Assembly (NCBI GenBank): GCA_047974845.1
Contig: JBKECQ010000052.1
Location: 79,206-143,205 of the forward strand
Length of the DNA stretch: 64,000 nucleotides
Direction of reading: 5' to 3'
DNA from: Aminipila sp047974845
Lineage (GTDB): Bacteria; Bacillota; Clostridia; Peptostreptococcales; Anaerovoracaceae
Part shown: one piece after another, positions 25,761 to 35,029 of the stretch
How positions within the stretch are numbered: position 1 is the first letter of the stretch
Layout: each line of letters begins with the position of its first letter
The notes under the pieces: generated by a model
Seen by the model: the letters and a program-made list of their open reading frames with translations, nothing else
The model's database searches: none
Told to the model about the DNA's origin: nothing
Program-made: the position numbers and the translations under genes

Positions 25761-26435
25761 ATGGAAAATAGAGAATATAAAAAGGTTATAGAATATATAA
25801 AAGAAGAAATTGATGCTAATCGCTTAAATATATCAGACAAGCTACCTACAGAAAGGTTATTGGCGGAAAAACTTACAATGAGCAGGGGTTCCGTGAGAGA
25901 GGCTCTTCGCATGATGGACAATTTAGGCATTGTGGAAAGCATACAGGGGTCAGGAAACTACCTTGTTGGTAATATAAATAAAACTTTTTCAGAGGCAATA
26001 GGAATGATGCTCCTACTAAAGCAAGTGGACATAGCAGAAATATGTACATTTAGAAAAACCATAGAAGTTGAAGCCTTTGGACTGGCTGTAAAAAACATGA
26101 ATGAAGAAGAGCTTGAAAGATTGATACAATGTTTTGATGAGATGAAAAAGCTTCAGGGCAAAGACAGAGGGATTAAGGATAAGGAGTTTCATTATATAAT
26201 TATTAATGCTTCAAGAAACAAACTTTTTATAAGTATAATGGATGCGCTGGAAGAATTATATGAAAAGTCAGTAAGCTATGTGATAGGAGCTTCGTCGCAG
26301 GAAACACAGAAAGCGATTCTATGCACTCATGAATATATGCTAAAGGGTCTTCTTGAAAAAGATGTTGCTAAGGGAAGAAGAGCCATAGTACAGCATTATG
26401 AAATCATGAAGGTCGAAGTGTGTGCAAATATATAA
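25761..26435 (+). CDS. GntR family regulator, FadR/PdhR subfamily
   Basis: Transcription regulator of 224 aa. The N-terminal winged helix is clear (KLPTERLLAEKLTMSRGSVREALRMMDNLGIVESIQGSGNYL) and is followed by an all-helical FCD ligand domain with the usual FRKTIEVEAFGLAV and EFHYIIINASRN segments. FCD domains bind small organic acids, often with a metal. I choose the ATG at 25761 because GGAG lies 6 nt before it; an ATG at 25755 is too close. It shares an operon with lrgAB, whose promoter has the matching operator, so it probably autoregulates in response to pyruvate or a related acid. Confidence 0.92.
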   Translation: MENREYKKVIEYIKEEIDANRLNISDKLPTERLLAEKLTMSRGSVREALRMMDNLGIVESIQGSGNYLVGNINKTFSEAIGMMLLLKQVDIAEICTFRKTIEVEAFGLAVKNMNEEELERLIQCFDEMKKLQGKDRGIKDKEFHYIIINASRNKLFISIMDALEELYEKSVSYVIGASSQETQKAILCTHEYMLKGLLEKDVAKGRRAIVQHYEIMKVEVCANI

Positions 26436-26541
26436 TGAATAATAAATGGATTAAAAATGAATTATAAATGAACTATAATTTTAATTTTACAAATAATACA
26501 TGATTTATAAAGCAAAAAATTCCACTTATAAGTATAGGCTT

Positions 26542-26580
26542 AAGCAGGTGAAGGAATATTCCTTCACCTGCTTTTTATTT
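26542..26580 (+). terminator. Terminator after the GntR gene
   Basis: Perfect 32-nt palindrome AAGCAGGTGAAGGAATA with its complement (26542-26573), then a T-rich tail. It closes the lrgAB operon. Confidence 0.88.
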
Positions 26581-26656
26581 GAAAAATAAAATAGCATAGA
26601 CCAATCAGAAAATACACACAAAAGATGACCTGAACTATTAAAAAGAAAATGCCGTT

Positions 26657-26670
26657 AATAGTTCGTGTTT
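26657..26670 (-). promoter_or_regulatory. Candidate PurR box 1 upstream of purL
   Basis: Read on the minus strand this is AAACACGAACTATT, close to the Bacillus PurBox AWWWCCGAACWWT. The same ten bases (AAACACGAAC) recur in box 2 in the opposite orientation. It also forms the right arm of a perfect 10-bp hairpin, GAACTATTAA / TTAATAGTTC (26632-26641 and 26655-26664). Confidence 0.5.
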
Positions 26671-26761
26671 ATAATTAAAATATATATAATTAATACAACA
26701 AACCCTTGTAAAACAAATAAATTTATGTTAATGTTGAATCATAAGTTGGAAAAATGACGAA

Positions 26762-26775
26762 AAACACGAACAATT
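26762..26775 (+). promoter_or_regulatory. Candidate PurR box 2 upstream of purL
   Basis: AAACACGAACAATT, 43 nt before the purL start, matching the PurBox pattern and sharing AAACACGAAC with box 1. A possible promoter lies between the boxes (TTGTAA near 26706, 17-nt spacer, TAATGT). I see no purine riboswitch core in the 26581-26818 region; apart from these sites and a hairpin the gap appears empty. Confidence 0.5.
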
Positions 26776-26818
26776 CAAAAACTATATCGTGTGATTATAC
26801 GGGGAAAGGACTTCTGTT

Positions 26819-29800
26819 ATGGTAAAACGCATATTTGTAGAGAAAAAGGACGGATTTGATGTTGAGGCACAAGGGTTATATGGTGATATAAAACACAATC
26901 TTCATCTTGATGGACTTACAAAGGTTAGAATTTTTAATAGATATGATATAGAAGGCGTTGATTATACTATATTTCAAAACTCTAAATATACTGTATTTGC
27001 AGAACCGGCAATAGATATGGTATATGAGGAAATTTTACCTGAAAATTTAGGAATAAATACTTTTGCGGTTGAGTATTTACCGGGGCAGTATGACCAAAGA
27101 GCAGACTCAGCTATGCAGTGCATTAAGATGATGAATGCGAGTACATCTGCAATTGTGAAGTTTGCAAGAGTAATCTCTCTGCAAGGTAAAATAACAGAAG
27201 AACAGTTGGAGTCAGTAAAAAGATATTGTATCAATCCCGTTGACTCCCAAGAAGCAAGCATGGAGAAACCAAAGGATTTAATAATGGAGAACATAGAACC
27301 GGATGATGTAGCTGTCATTAATGGTTTTATTACTATGACTGAAAATGAGCTGGAGTCTTTTAGAAAAGAAAAGGGATTCGCAATGAGTGCCAGCGACATT
27401 TTATTTATACAAAAGTATTTTAAGGATGAAGAAATACGTGATCCAAGTATTACAGAATTAAAGGTGATAGATACATATTGGTCTGATCACTGTAGACATA
27501 CAACCTTTATGACAAGGCTGACAGATATTGATTTTGAGGCGGGTAAATATACAAAAGTTATTGAAGAAACCTTTAAAGAATATATAAAAATGAGAGAAGA
27601 AGTATATGGTGAAAGAGCCGAAAAAACTTCTGAAGAGGGCGGAAAAGATATTTGCTTAATGGATATTGCTTGTATTGGCGCTAAATATCTAAAAAAACAA
27701 GGGTTAGTAGATGACCTTGATGAATCGGAAGAAATAAATGCTTGCAGTATAAAGGTAAAAGCAAATATAGACGGAGAAGAAGAGGATTGGTTAGTGATGT
27801 TTAAAAACGAAACTCACAACCATCCAACAGAAATAGAACCTTTTGGTGGTGCGGCAACTTGCCTTGGAGGAGCTATTCGAGATCCACTTTCCGGAAGAGT
27901 TTACGTTTATCAGGCTATGAGAGTAACCGGCTCGGCAGACCCTAGAAAGCCAATTGAGGAGACTTTAGCAGGAAAACTTCCACAAAGAAAGATTACACAA
28001 GGAGCGGCGGCAGGATATAGTTCATACGGAAATCAAATTGGTCTAGCCACCGGTCAAGTTGCGGAAGTATACCATGAAGACTATGTGGCTAAGCGTATGG
28101 AGGTTGGTGCTGTTATCGGTGCGGCGCCCGCATCTCATGTAAGACGAGAGGTTCCAACAGAGGGAGATGTAATAGTTCTTGTTGGAGGAAGAACCGGAAG
28201 AGATGGTTGCGGAGGAGCTACAGGCTCTTCAAAAGAGCATACGGAGGATTCAATCTTAAATTGTGGAGCGGAAGTGCAAAAAGGAAATCCTCCTGTAGAA
28301 AGAAATATTCAGAGACTATTTAGAAGAGAAGAGGTTGCCACATTAATAAAGAGATGCAATGACTTTGGTGCCGGTGGTGTTTCGGTTGCAATTGGTGAAC
28401 TTGCAGATAGCATAGACGTAAATTTAGATTTAGTTTTAAAAAAATATGATGGACTAGACGGTACAGAATTGGCAATATCTGAATCACAAGAAAGAATGGC
28501 AGTAGTAGTATCAAGTAAGGATGCAGAGAAATTCGTTAAGTATGCAGAAGAAGAAAATCTTGAAGCTGTTGCTGTGGCCATAGTAACAAATACAGGGCGT
28601 TTCAGAATGTATTGGAGAGAAAAATGCATCTTAAATTTGAGCAGAGAATTTTTAAATACCAATGGAACAACTCAAGAAGCAAAAGTATTGGTAAGAGAAA
28701 ACGTTGATATTTCAAAAATAGATGAAGGTAGCATTAAAAAGGTAACTATGCACCTGGAAGATTTAAATTGTTGCAGTCAAAAGGGCTTGATTGAAAGATT
28801 TGACAGCACAATTGGCGCAGGAACAGTGCTGATGCCACTGGGAGGTAAATATCAATTATCACCGTCAGTAGGGATGGCTTGTAAACTTCCTGTTACAAAG
28901 GGAGAGACAACGACTGCAACACTTATGTCATATGGATTTGATCCGCAAATTGCAAAACTTTCACCTTTTCATGGAGCGCTATATGCTGTAGTGGATTCCG
29001 TAACAAAGATTGTTGCAATGGGTGGTGATTACACTAAAGTAAGACTTACCTTCCAAGAGTATTTTGAAAGGATGACAGAAAATCCTGAAAGTTGGAGCAA
29101 GCCGTTTATGGCGTTACTTGGAGCTTTAAAGGTTCAAAAAGAACTGGGAATACCTGCCATAGGGGGAAAGGACAGTATGTCAGGAACCTTTATGGATATA
29201 AATGTTCCCCCTACGTTAATTTCATTTGCAGTAGCAGTGGCAGATGCAAAAGAGGTTATTTCCAGCGAGATTAAAAAGACAGACAGCAAAATAGTATTGC
29301 TGACAACCAAATGGGATAAAGACCAGATATTAGACTTTGAAATGTATAGAAAGAATATGTCAAAAGTAAGGACATTGGCTTTAGAGGGCAAAATCCTTGC
29401 AGCCAATACTATTGGTAGAGGCGGAATATTTATCTCTATCGTAAAAATGGCAGTTGGCAATAAAATTGGAGTAGTTCTTGATTATATAAGTGAAAGAGAG
29501 CTACATGAAGAAGACTATGGAGCCTTAATCTTAGAGGTTGCAGGTAATACCGATGTAGAAAAAATGTTTGAAGGTCTAAAATATAAGGTGATTGGACATA
29601 CGGATGAAAGACCTGAGATTGCAGTGCAGATTACAGATGAAAATAAGAAGCCTGTAGGAACGGCTTTAGGAATCACTCTTGATGAGATAATAAAAAAATG
29701 GACAGCACAATTGGAAAATATATTTCCGGTTAGGACACCTGAATTTAAAGAGAACCTAGATCAAACAGAGGTTGAGACAATAACATATAAAACAGAACGA

Positions 29801-30625
29801 AAGATTGTACCTCAAACGAAAATAGCAAAACCAAGGATTTTAATACCGGCATTTCCAGGTACCAACTGTGAGATGGACTCAAAGAGAGCATTTGACAAGG
29901 CTAATGGAGATGCAAGTATTCATATTATAAGAAATATGACACAGAATCAGTTGATAGAATCAATAGAAGAATTAGAGAAAAAGATTAAACAGAGTCAAAT
30001 TATTTTTATACCGGGAGGCTTCTCAGGAGGCGACGAACCGGATGGCTCAGCTAAATTTATTACAGCAGTATTTAGAAATCCAAGAATAAAGGAAGCAATT
30101 ACTGATTTACTGGAGAATAGAGATGGATTAATCCTAGGTATATGCAACGGCTTTCAGGCACTAATCAAGTTAGGTTTAGTTCCGTACGGAAGAATAAAGG
30201 ATATGGATGAGAATGCGCCAACGCTTACTTATAATAAAATTGGTCGCCATGCTTCATGCTTAGTAAATACCAGAATCGCTTCAAATAAATCGCCATGGCT
30301 TGCAGGTACAGAAGTAGGTGACATTCATACTATTCCTATTTCTCATGGAGAAGGAAGGTTTATCGCCGGTGATGAAGTCTTAAAACAGCTTATTGAAAAT
30401 GGACAGATTGCAACACAGTATGTGGATTTTGCAGGGAAACCTTCTATGGACATAAAATACAATCCTAACTATTCAACTCTTGCAATAGAAGGCATTACCT
30501 CCCCTGACGGCAGGGTGTTTGGTAAAATGGGGCACTCTGAAAGAATCGGGGAACAAGTATACAAAAATGTTAGCGGAAATAAAGACCAGAGAATTTTTGA
30601 ATCAGGTGTTAATTATTTTAGATAA
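26819..30625 (+). CDS. purL: Phosphoribosylformylglycinamidine synthase, large single-chain form
   Basis: Converts FGAR to FGAM using glutamine and ATP, fourth step of purine synthesis. At 1268 aa it is the single-chain type that carries its own glutaminase. The synthase part has IDTYWSDHCRHTTF, FKNETHNHPTEIEPFGGAATCLGG and GGKDSMSGTF. The C-terminal 270 residues are a class I glutamine amidotransferase with the nucleophile in LGICNGFQALIKLG and SHGEGRF. AAAGGA lies upstream of the ATG. It is first in the operon, an unusual place for a late-pathway enzyme, and so sits directly under the PurR-like boxes. Confidence 0.96.
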   Translation: MVKRIFVEKKDGFDVEAQGLYGDIKHNLHLDGLTKVRIFNRYDIEGVDYTIFQNSKYTVFAEPAIDMVYEEILPENLGINTFAVEYLPGQYDQRADSAMQCIKMMNASTSAIVKFARVISLQGKITEEQLESVKRYCINPVDSQEASMEKPKDLIMENIEPDDVAVINGFITMTENELESFRKEKGFAMSASDILFIQKYFKDEEIRDPSITELKVIDTYWSDHCRHTTFMTRLTDIDFEAGKYTKVIEETFKEYIKMREEVYGERAEKTSEEGGKDICLMDIACIGAKYLKKQGLVDDLDESEEINACSIKVKANIDGEEEDWLVMFKNETHNHPTEIEPFGGAATCLGGAIRDPLSGRVYVYQAMRVTGSADPRKPIEETLAGKLPQRKITQGAAAGYSSYGNQIGLATGQVAEVYHEDYVAKRMEVGAVIGAAPASHVRREVPTEGDVIVLVGGRTGRDGCGGATGSSKEHTEDSILNCGAEVQKGNPPVERNIQRLFRREEVATLIKRCNDFGAGGVSVAIGELADSIDVNLDLVLKKYDGLDGTELAISESQERMAVVVSSKDAEKFVKYAEEENLEAVAVAIVTNTGRFRMYWREKCILNLSREFLNTNGTTQEAKVLVRENVDISKIDEGSIKKVTMHLEDLNCCSQKGLIERFDSTIGAGTVLMPLGGKYQLSPSVGMACKLPVTKGETTTATLMSYGFDPQIAKLSPFHGALYAVVDSVTKIVAMGGDYTKVRLTFQEYFERMTENPESWSKPFMALLGALKVQKELGIPAIGGKDSMSGTFMDINVPPTLISFAVAVADAKEVISSEIKKTDSKIVLLTTKWDKDQILDFEMYRKNMSKVRTLALEGKILAANTIGRGGIFISIVKMAVGNKIGVVLDYISERELHEEDYGALILEVAGNTDVEKMFEGLKYKVIGHTDERPEIAVQITDENKKPVGTALGITLDEIIKKWTAQLENIFPVRTPEFKENLDQTEVETITYKTERKIVPQTKIAKPRILIPAFPGTNCEMDSKRAFDKANGDASIHIIRNMTQNQLIESIEELEKKIKQSQIIFIPGGFSGGDEPDGSAKFITAVFRNPRIKEAITDLLENRDGLILGICNGFQALIKLGLVPYGRIKDMDENAPTLTYNKIGRHASCLVNTRIASNKSPWLAGTEVGDIHTIPISHGEGRFIAGDEVLKQLIENGQIATQYVDFAGKPSMDIKYNPNYSTLAIEGITSPDGRVFGKMGHSERIGEQVYKNVSGNKDQRIFESGVNYFR

Positions 30626-30637
30626 GGAGGATATAGC

Positions 30638-31120
30638 ATGAAAGTTGCTATTGTTATGGGGAGTAAATCTGACTATCCGGTAGTTCAGAAGGCAGAGGAA
30701 ATATTAAAGAATTTTGAAGTGAATTTTGAAACAAGGATTATATCGGCACATAGAACTCCAAGAGTTGCAGAAGAATTTGCGAAAACAGCAGAAGAAAACG
30801 GAATTGAAGTAATCATTGCAGCGGCAGGTAAGGCGGCTCACCTTGCTGGAGTGTTAGCGGCTACTACACCTCTGCCGATTATAGGAATACCCATGAAATC
30901 AAGTACATTGGACGGACTAGACTCATTGCTTTCTGTAGTGCAGATGCCCAAGGGTGTACCCGTAGCAACTGTAGCCATCGACGGAGCAGAAAATGCGGCA
31001 CTTTTATCAATTCAAATGATGAGCATAAAATATCCTGAACTAAGAGAAAAAATCAAAGACTATAAAGTAAAAATGGAAGAAGAAATCATTGCAATAGATA
31101 AAGAATTTTCAAAATGTTAA
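30638..31120 (+). CDS. purE: 5-(carboxyamino)imidazole ribonucleotide mutase
   Basis: Moves the carboxyl group to make CAIR, 160 aa. Motifs: VMGSKSDYPVV, ISAHRTP (class I type; class II enzymes that use CO2 directly usually have SAHKT), AAAGKAAHLAGVLAA and MPKGVPVATVAI. Class I enzymes normally depend on PurK, but no purK is in this operon; it could be elsewhere. A strong AGGAGG precedes the ATG. The last 40 nt of the gene are the first copy of a 43-bp triplicated sequence that continues into the gap. Confidence 0.94.
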   Translation: MKVAIVMGSKSDYPVVQKAEEILKNFEVNFETRIISAHRTPRVAEEFAKTAEENGIEVIIAAAGKAAHLAGVLAATTPLPIIGIPMKSSTLDGLDSLLSVVQMPKGVPVATVAIDGAENAALLSIQMMSIKYPELREKIKDYKVKMEEEIIAIDKEFSKC

Positions 31121-31208
31121 TTAAGAAATCATTGCAATAGATGAAGAATTCTAAAAATGTCAATTAAAAAATCATTGTAGTTTATATAGTATTCTCAAAA
31201 TGTTAACT
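31080..31208 (+). repeat. 43-bp unit in three tandem copies spanning the purE stop
   Basis: Copies at 31080-31122, 31123-31165 and 31166-31208. Copies 1 and 2 match at about 40 of 43 positions; copy 3 is more diverged but keeps AAATCATTG and CAAAATGTTAA. Copy 1 includes the last 13 codons and stop of purE, so the purE 3' end was duplicated twice into the gap before purC. The extra copies are not translated. Confidence 0.9.
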
Positions 31209-31234
31209 GAGAAAGTTTTAATGGAGGAGCGAAA

Positions 31235-31939
31235 ATGGAAAAGTTAGAAATGTTATACGAAGGTAAAGCAAAGAAAGTTTTTAAAACAGATGATGAAGCT
31301 TTGTTTATTGTTGACTATAAAGATGATGCAACTGCATTTAATGGACAGAAGAAGGGTCAGATAGCAGGTAAGGGCGTTGTGAACAATACCATGGCAAATA
31401 TAATATTTCAAATGCTTGAAGAAAAAGGCATTCCTACACATTTTGTAAAACAATTGAGTGAAAGAGAAACACTTGTAAAAGCCGTTAAGATTCTTCCCCT
31501 TGAAGTAATTATTAGAAATGTATCAGCAGGTTCATTCTCTAAGAGATATGGAGTAGAGGAAGGCATTGTATTTAAACAGCCTGCATTGGAATTTTCATAT
31601 AAGAACGATGATTTGGGTGACCCCCTTATTAATGACGATCATATACTTGCGTTGGAACTGGCAACAAAAGAACAATTGGCAGATGTAAAAAAATATGCCT
31701 ATGCAGTTAACGATGCCATAAAGGAATTTTTCCTTGAAAGAGATTTAAAATTAATAGACTTTAAAATTGAATTTGGTATTTGTGATGGAAAGGTAATTCT
31801 TGCAGATGAAATATCCCCGGATACTTGCAGACTATGGGACGTAAATACCAACGAGAAAATGGATAAGGATAGATTTAGAAGAGATCTTGGAAATGTGGAA
31901 GAGACTTACCAAGAGGTGTTCAAGAGAGTGCAGGAGTAG
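31235..31939 (+). CDS. purC: SAICAR synthetase
   Basis: Joins CAIR and aspartate with ATP to give SAICAR. 234 aa, normal size. Typical features: LEMLYEGKAKKVFKTDD at the start, NGQKKGQIAGKGVVNNTMA, PLEVIIRNVSAGSF, and the C-terminal DEISPDTCRLWD motif. It has a GGAGG site and is separated from purE by the triplicated 43-bp sequence. The next enzyme, PurB, is not encoded in this window. Confidence 0.96.
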   Translation: MEKLEMLYEGKAKKVFKTDDEALFIVDYKDDATAFNGQKKGQIAGKGVVNNTMANIIFQMLEEKGIPTHFVKQLSERETLVKAVKILPLEVIIRNVSAGSFSKRYGVEEGIVFKQPALEFSYKNDDLGDPLINDDHILALELATKEQLADVKKYAYAVNDAIKEFFLERDLKLIDFKIEFGICDGKVILADEISPDTCRLWDVNTNEKMDKDRFRRDLGNVEETYQEVFKRVQE

Positions 31940-31949
31940 GAGCGACTAA

Positions 31950-33389
31950 ATGAAAAACGAGATACATGAAGAATGTGGAGTATTTGGGGTATTTTCCCCC
32001 AAACCTTATGATATAGGAAAGACTGTATACTATGGATTATTTGCCCTTCAGCACCGTGGACAGGAAAGCTGTGGTATTGTTGTAAACGATGATGGTGTGC
32101 TAAATTACTATAAAGATACAGGATTAGTTAATGATGTATTTTCACCTCAGGTTATAGAAGGCCTTGGAAAAGGAAGTCTTGCTGTTGGTCATGTCAGGTA
32201 TGGTACCACAGGTGTAAATGACAGATTGAATTCACAGCCAATAGTAGTGAACCACGTTAAGGGAAAGATGGCTCTTGCCCACAACGGAAACTTAGTAAAC
32301 TCTTACGAATTGAGACAAGAACTGGAAATGCAAGGCTCTATTTTTCATACAACAAGCGATACAGAAGTTATCTCTTACATCATTACAAAGGAAAGAATAG
32401 ATTCGGATTCCATTGAAGAAGCTGTTAATAAAGCTATGTATAAACTTAAAGGAGCATATTCTTTAGTAATTATGTCGCCCACAAAAATCGTGGCCATAAG
32501 AGATGAAAATGGTTTTAGACCTTTATGTTATGGACAGACAGAAGATGGAAACTATGTTGTAGCTTCTGAAAGTTGCGCACTGGATGCGGTAGGGGCTAAG
32601 TTTGTAAGGGATATAAAACCCGGTGAAATTGTAATCTTTGAAAAGGAAGGTGTTCGCACCATTGAGGATCACTGTAATAAGGCACCTAAAAAGCTATGTA
32701 TATTTGAATACATATATTTTGCAAGACCGGATTCCGTTATGGATGGCAGAGCGGTACACGATGCTAGGCTAAAGGCCGGAGCCTGTCTTGCTATGGAGCA
32801 TCCGGTACAGGCAGACGTTGTAATCGGTGTTCCTGATTCAGGAATTGATGCGGCAATTGGCTATTCTAGGCAATCAGGCATTCCTTATGGAATTGGTTTT
32901 ATTAAAAATAAATATATTGGAAGAACCTTTATTTCTCCGGGTCAAAAATCAAGAGAAGATAAAGTAAGAATAAAGCTAAATACCATTACTGAAACAGTAA
33001 AGGGCAAAAGAGTAGTTTTAGTTGACGACTCTATTGTTAGGGGAACTACTTGTGCCAGAATTGTAAAACTTCTTCGTGAAGCCGGAGCAACTGAGGTTCA
33101 TATGAGATCTTCGGCACCTCCGTTTTTAAATCCTTGCTATTATGGTACGGATATTGATAGTAGAGATTCGTTAATTGCGTGTAATCACTCAATAGAAGAA
33201 ATTAAAGATATTATTGGAGCGGACAGTCTTGGATATCTAAACCTTGAACACGTATCCATGCTTATTGGAACAAAAACAGGTGAAGGCTACTGTGATGCTT
33301 GCTTTAGTGGGAAATATCCTACAGAAGAACCAAATGAAGTTAGTAAAAATAGATTTGAGTGCAAAATCAGCGAAAGGGATAATAAATAG
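31950..33389 (+). CDS. purF: Amidophosphoribosyltransferase, iron-sulfur type
   Basis: First committed enzyme of purine synthesis: transfers ammonia from glutamine to PRPP. 479 aa. The sequence starts with an eight-residue propeptide before the nucleophile (HEE then CGVFGVF), followed by LQHRGQESCGIVV and HNGNLVN of the glutaminase domain. The phosphoribosyl domain has VVLVDDSIVRGTTC. The cysteines in KKLCIFEYIYFARPDS and YCDACFSGKYP are in positions that bind a [4Fe-4S] cluster in the Bacillus enzyme, which makes it oxygen-labile and fits an anaerobe. Confidence 0.96.
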   Translation: MKNEIHEECGVFGVFSPKPYDIGKTVYYGLFALQHRGQESCGIVVNDDGVLNYYKDTGLVNDVFSPQVIEGLGKGSLAVGHVRYGTTGVNDRLNSQPIVVNHVKGKMALAHNGNLVNSYELRQELEMQGSIFHTTSDTEVISYIITKERIDSDSIEEAVNKAMYKLKGAYSLVIMSPTKIVAIRDENGFRPLCYGQTEDGNYVVASESCALDAVGAKFVRDIKPGEIVIFEKEGVRTIEDHCNKAPKKLCIFEYIYFARPDSVMDGRAVHDARLKAGACLAMEHPVQADVVIGVPDSGIDAAIGYSRQSGIPYGIGFIKNKYIGRTFISPGQKSREDKVRIKLNTITETVKGKRVVLVDDSIVRGTTCARIVKLLREAGATEVHMRSSAPPFLNPCYYGTDIDSRDSLIACNHSIEEIKDIIGADSLGYLNLEHVSMLIGTKTGEGYCDACFSGKYPTEEPNEVSKNRFECKISERDNK

Positions 33390-34427
33390 ATGAAGAGTTT
33401 TAGTGAAAGTTATAAAGATTCGGGAGTTGATATTACAGCAGGATATAAGGCCGTAGAATTAATGAAAACTCACATTGCAAAAACAATGACTTCAGGAGCA
33501 TTATCGGCTATAGGCGGCTTTGGTGGATTATTTGAACTGGATCTTACAGGTATAAATAAACCCGTGTTAGTAAGCGGAACCGATGGAGTGGGTACAAAGT
33601 TAAAAATGGCATTTTTGTTAGACAAGCATCATACCGTAGGAATAGATTGTGTTGCAATGTGTGTCAATGATATTATTTGCTGTGGAGCAAAACCGTTATT
33701 CTTTCTGGATTATGTTGCAGTTGGCAAGAATTATCCTGAAAAAATTGCACAAATTGTTTCGGGAGTTGCAGAGGGCTGTGTTCAGAGCGGCAGTGCTTTG
33801 ATAGGCGGAGAAACTGCGGAAATGCCCGGGTTCTATCCGGAAGATGAATATGACTTAGCCGGATTTGCAGTAGGAGTAGTGGATAAAGACAAAATTATAG
33901 ATAACAGTAAAATGGAAGAGGGAGATGTTATTATAGCATTGCCTTCCTCAGGATTTCATTCCAATGGCTACTCTCTTGTGAGAAAGGTATTTGACGTTGA
34001 AAACGCAGATATGTCTCAAAAGCCTGAGTGCTTAAATGGTAAAACTTTGGGGGAGGCCTTAATAACTCCTACAAAAATTTATGTTAAACCAATGCAGGCA
34101 TTATTTAATGAAGTTGAAGTAAAGGCAGTATCTCATATTACAGGAGGGGGCTTTTTTGAAAATATTCCAAGGAGTATTCCCAAAGGATACGGAGCCAAAA
34201 TTGAAAGAGCTAAAGTAAAAGTATTACCTATATTCAAGCTATTAATGGAAAAGGGAAATATCCCTGAAAGAGATATGTTTAATACCTTTAACATGGGAGT
34301 TGGTATGACTGTAGTTGTTTCAAAAGAAGATGTCATAAAGACATTGGACATTTTGAGAAAATCAGGTGAAGAGGCATATATAATCGGTGAAATAGTAAAA
34401 GGTCAGGAAGGCGTAGAGCTATGCTAA
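33390..34427 (+). CDS. purM: AIR synthetase
   Basis: Closes the imidazole ring, making AIR from FGAM with ATP. 345 aa, normal size. Motifs: YKDSGVDITAGYKAVELMK at the start, VSGTDGVGTKLK, CVAMCVNDIICCGAKPLFFLDYVAVG, GGETAEMPGFY and the C-terminal HITGGGFFENIPR. The ATG follows the purF stop directly (no spacing), and the gene overlaps purN by 7 nt, so the three are translationally linked. Confidence 0.96.
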   Translation: MKSFSESYKDSGVDITAGYKAVELMKTHIAKTMTSGALSAIGGFGGLFELDLTGINKPVLVSGTDGVGTKLKMAFLLDKHHTVGIDCVAMCVNDIICCGAKPLFFLDYVAVGKNYPEKIAQIVSGVAEGCVQSGSALIGGETAEMPGFYPEDEYDLAGFAVGVVDKDKIIDNSKMEEGDVIIALPSSGFHSNGYSLVRKVFDVENADMSQKPECLNGKTLGEALITPTKIYVKPMQALFNEVEVKAVSHITGGGFFENIPRSIPKGYGAKIERAKVKVLPIFKLLMEKGNIPERDMFNTFNMGVGMTVVVSKEDVIKTLDILRKSGEEAYIIGEIVKGQEGVELC

Positions 34428-35029
34428 AGACAAAAATTGCCGTTTTAATTTCAGGAGGGGGTACTAACCTACAAGCTTTAACAGACTACCAGTCTCAGGG
34501 TAAGCTGAAAAGTGGAGAACTATCCTTGGTAATTTCAAGCAATGAAAATGCGTTTGGACTGAAACGTGCAGAAAAAGCCGGAATAGAGACTCAAATCATT
34601 AAAAAGGGTAAGGCTGTTAGCCAGCTTGAATTTGAAACAAAGCTTGATTATTTGCTTAAAGAAAAGGAAATAGAATTAATCGTGTTGGCAGGATTTATGG
34701 TTATTTTAAGTGAATCCTTTGTAAGTAAATATAAAAACAGAATTATTAATGTACATCCGTCGCTTATTCCATCCTTTTGTGGGAAAAGCTTTTATGGAAT
34801 CAGAGTGCATGAAGCGGCACTGGAATACGGTGTTAAAGTTACGGGGGCTACCGTTCACTATGTAAATGAAATACCGGATGGTGGAGAAATTATTTATCAA
34901 AAAGCTGTAGAAATACTTCCGGGCGACACTGCTGAAACCTTACAGAAAAGAGTAATGGAGCAGGCAGAATGGGAACTGCTTCCAAAAGCAACGGAGTTTG
35001 CTTCTAAGAAGATAAGAGAGGAAAAGTAG
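34421..35029 (+). CDS. purN: GAR formyltransferase
   Basis: Transfers a formyl group from 10-formyl-tetrahydrofolate to GAR. 202 aa. Features: IAVLISGGGTNLQAL at the start, LAGFMVILS, the catalytic region INVHPSLIPSF with Asn and His, and the Asp in NEIPDGGEI. The loop after HPSLIPSF reads CGKSFYGIRVHEAAL, slightly different from the common PAFPGKHA. Starts within the last codons of purM. Confidence 0.95.
   Translation: MLKTKIAVLISGGGTNLQALTDYQSQGKLKSGELSLVISSNENAFGLKRAEKAGIETQIIKKGKAVSQLEFETKLDYLLKEKEIELIVLAGFMVILSESFVSKYKNRIINVHPSLIPSFCGKSFYGIRVHEAALEYGVKVTGATVHYVNEIPDGGEIIYQKAVEILPGDTAETLQKRVMEQAEWELLPKATEFASKKIREEK

Noticed and set aside
26581..26818. Purine or other riboswitch upstream of purL
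   Set aside because: No purine riboswitch core (three-way junction with the conserved loops) can be found; only PurR-like boxes and one hairpin are present.
29092..29274. 60-residue frame inside purL suggesting a frameshift
   Set aside because: The main PurL frame is open through the region and contains the conserved GGKDSMSGTF motif, so the gene is intact.
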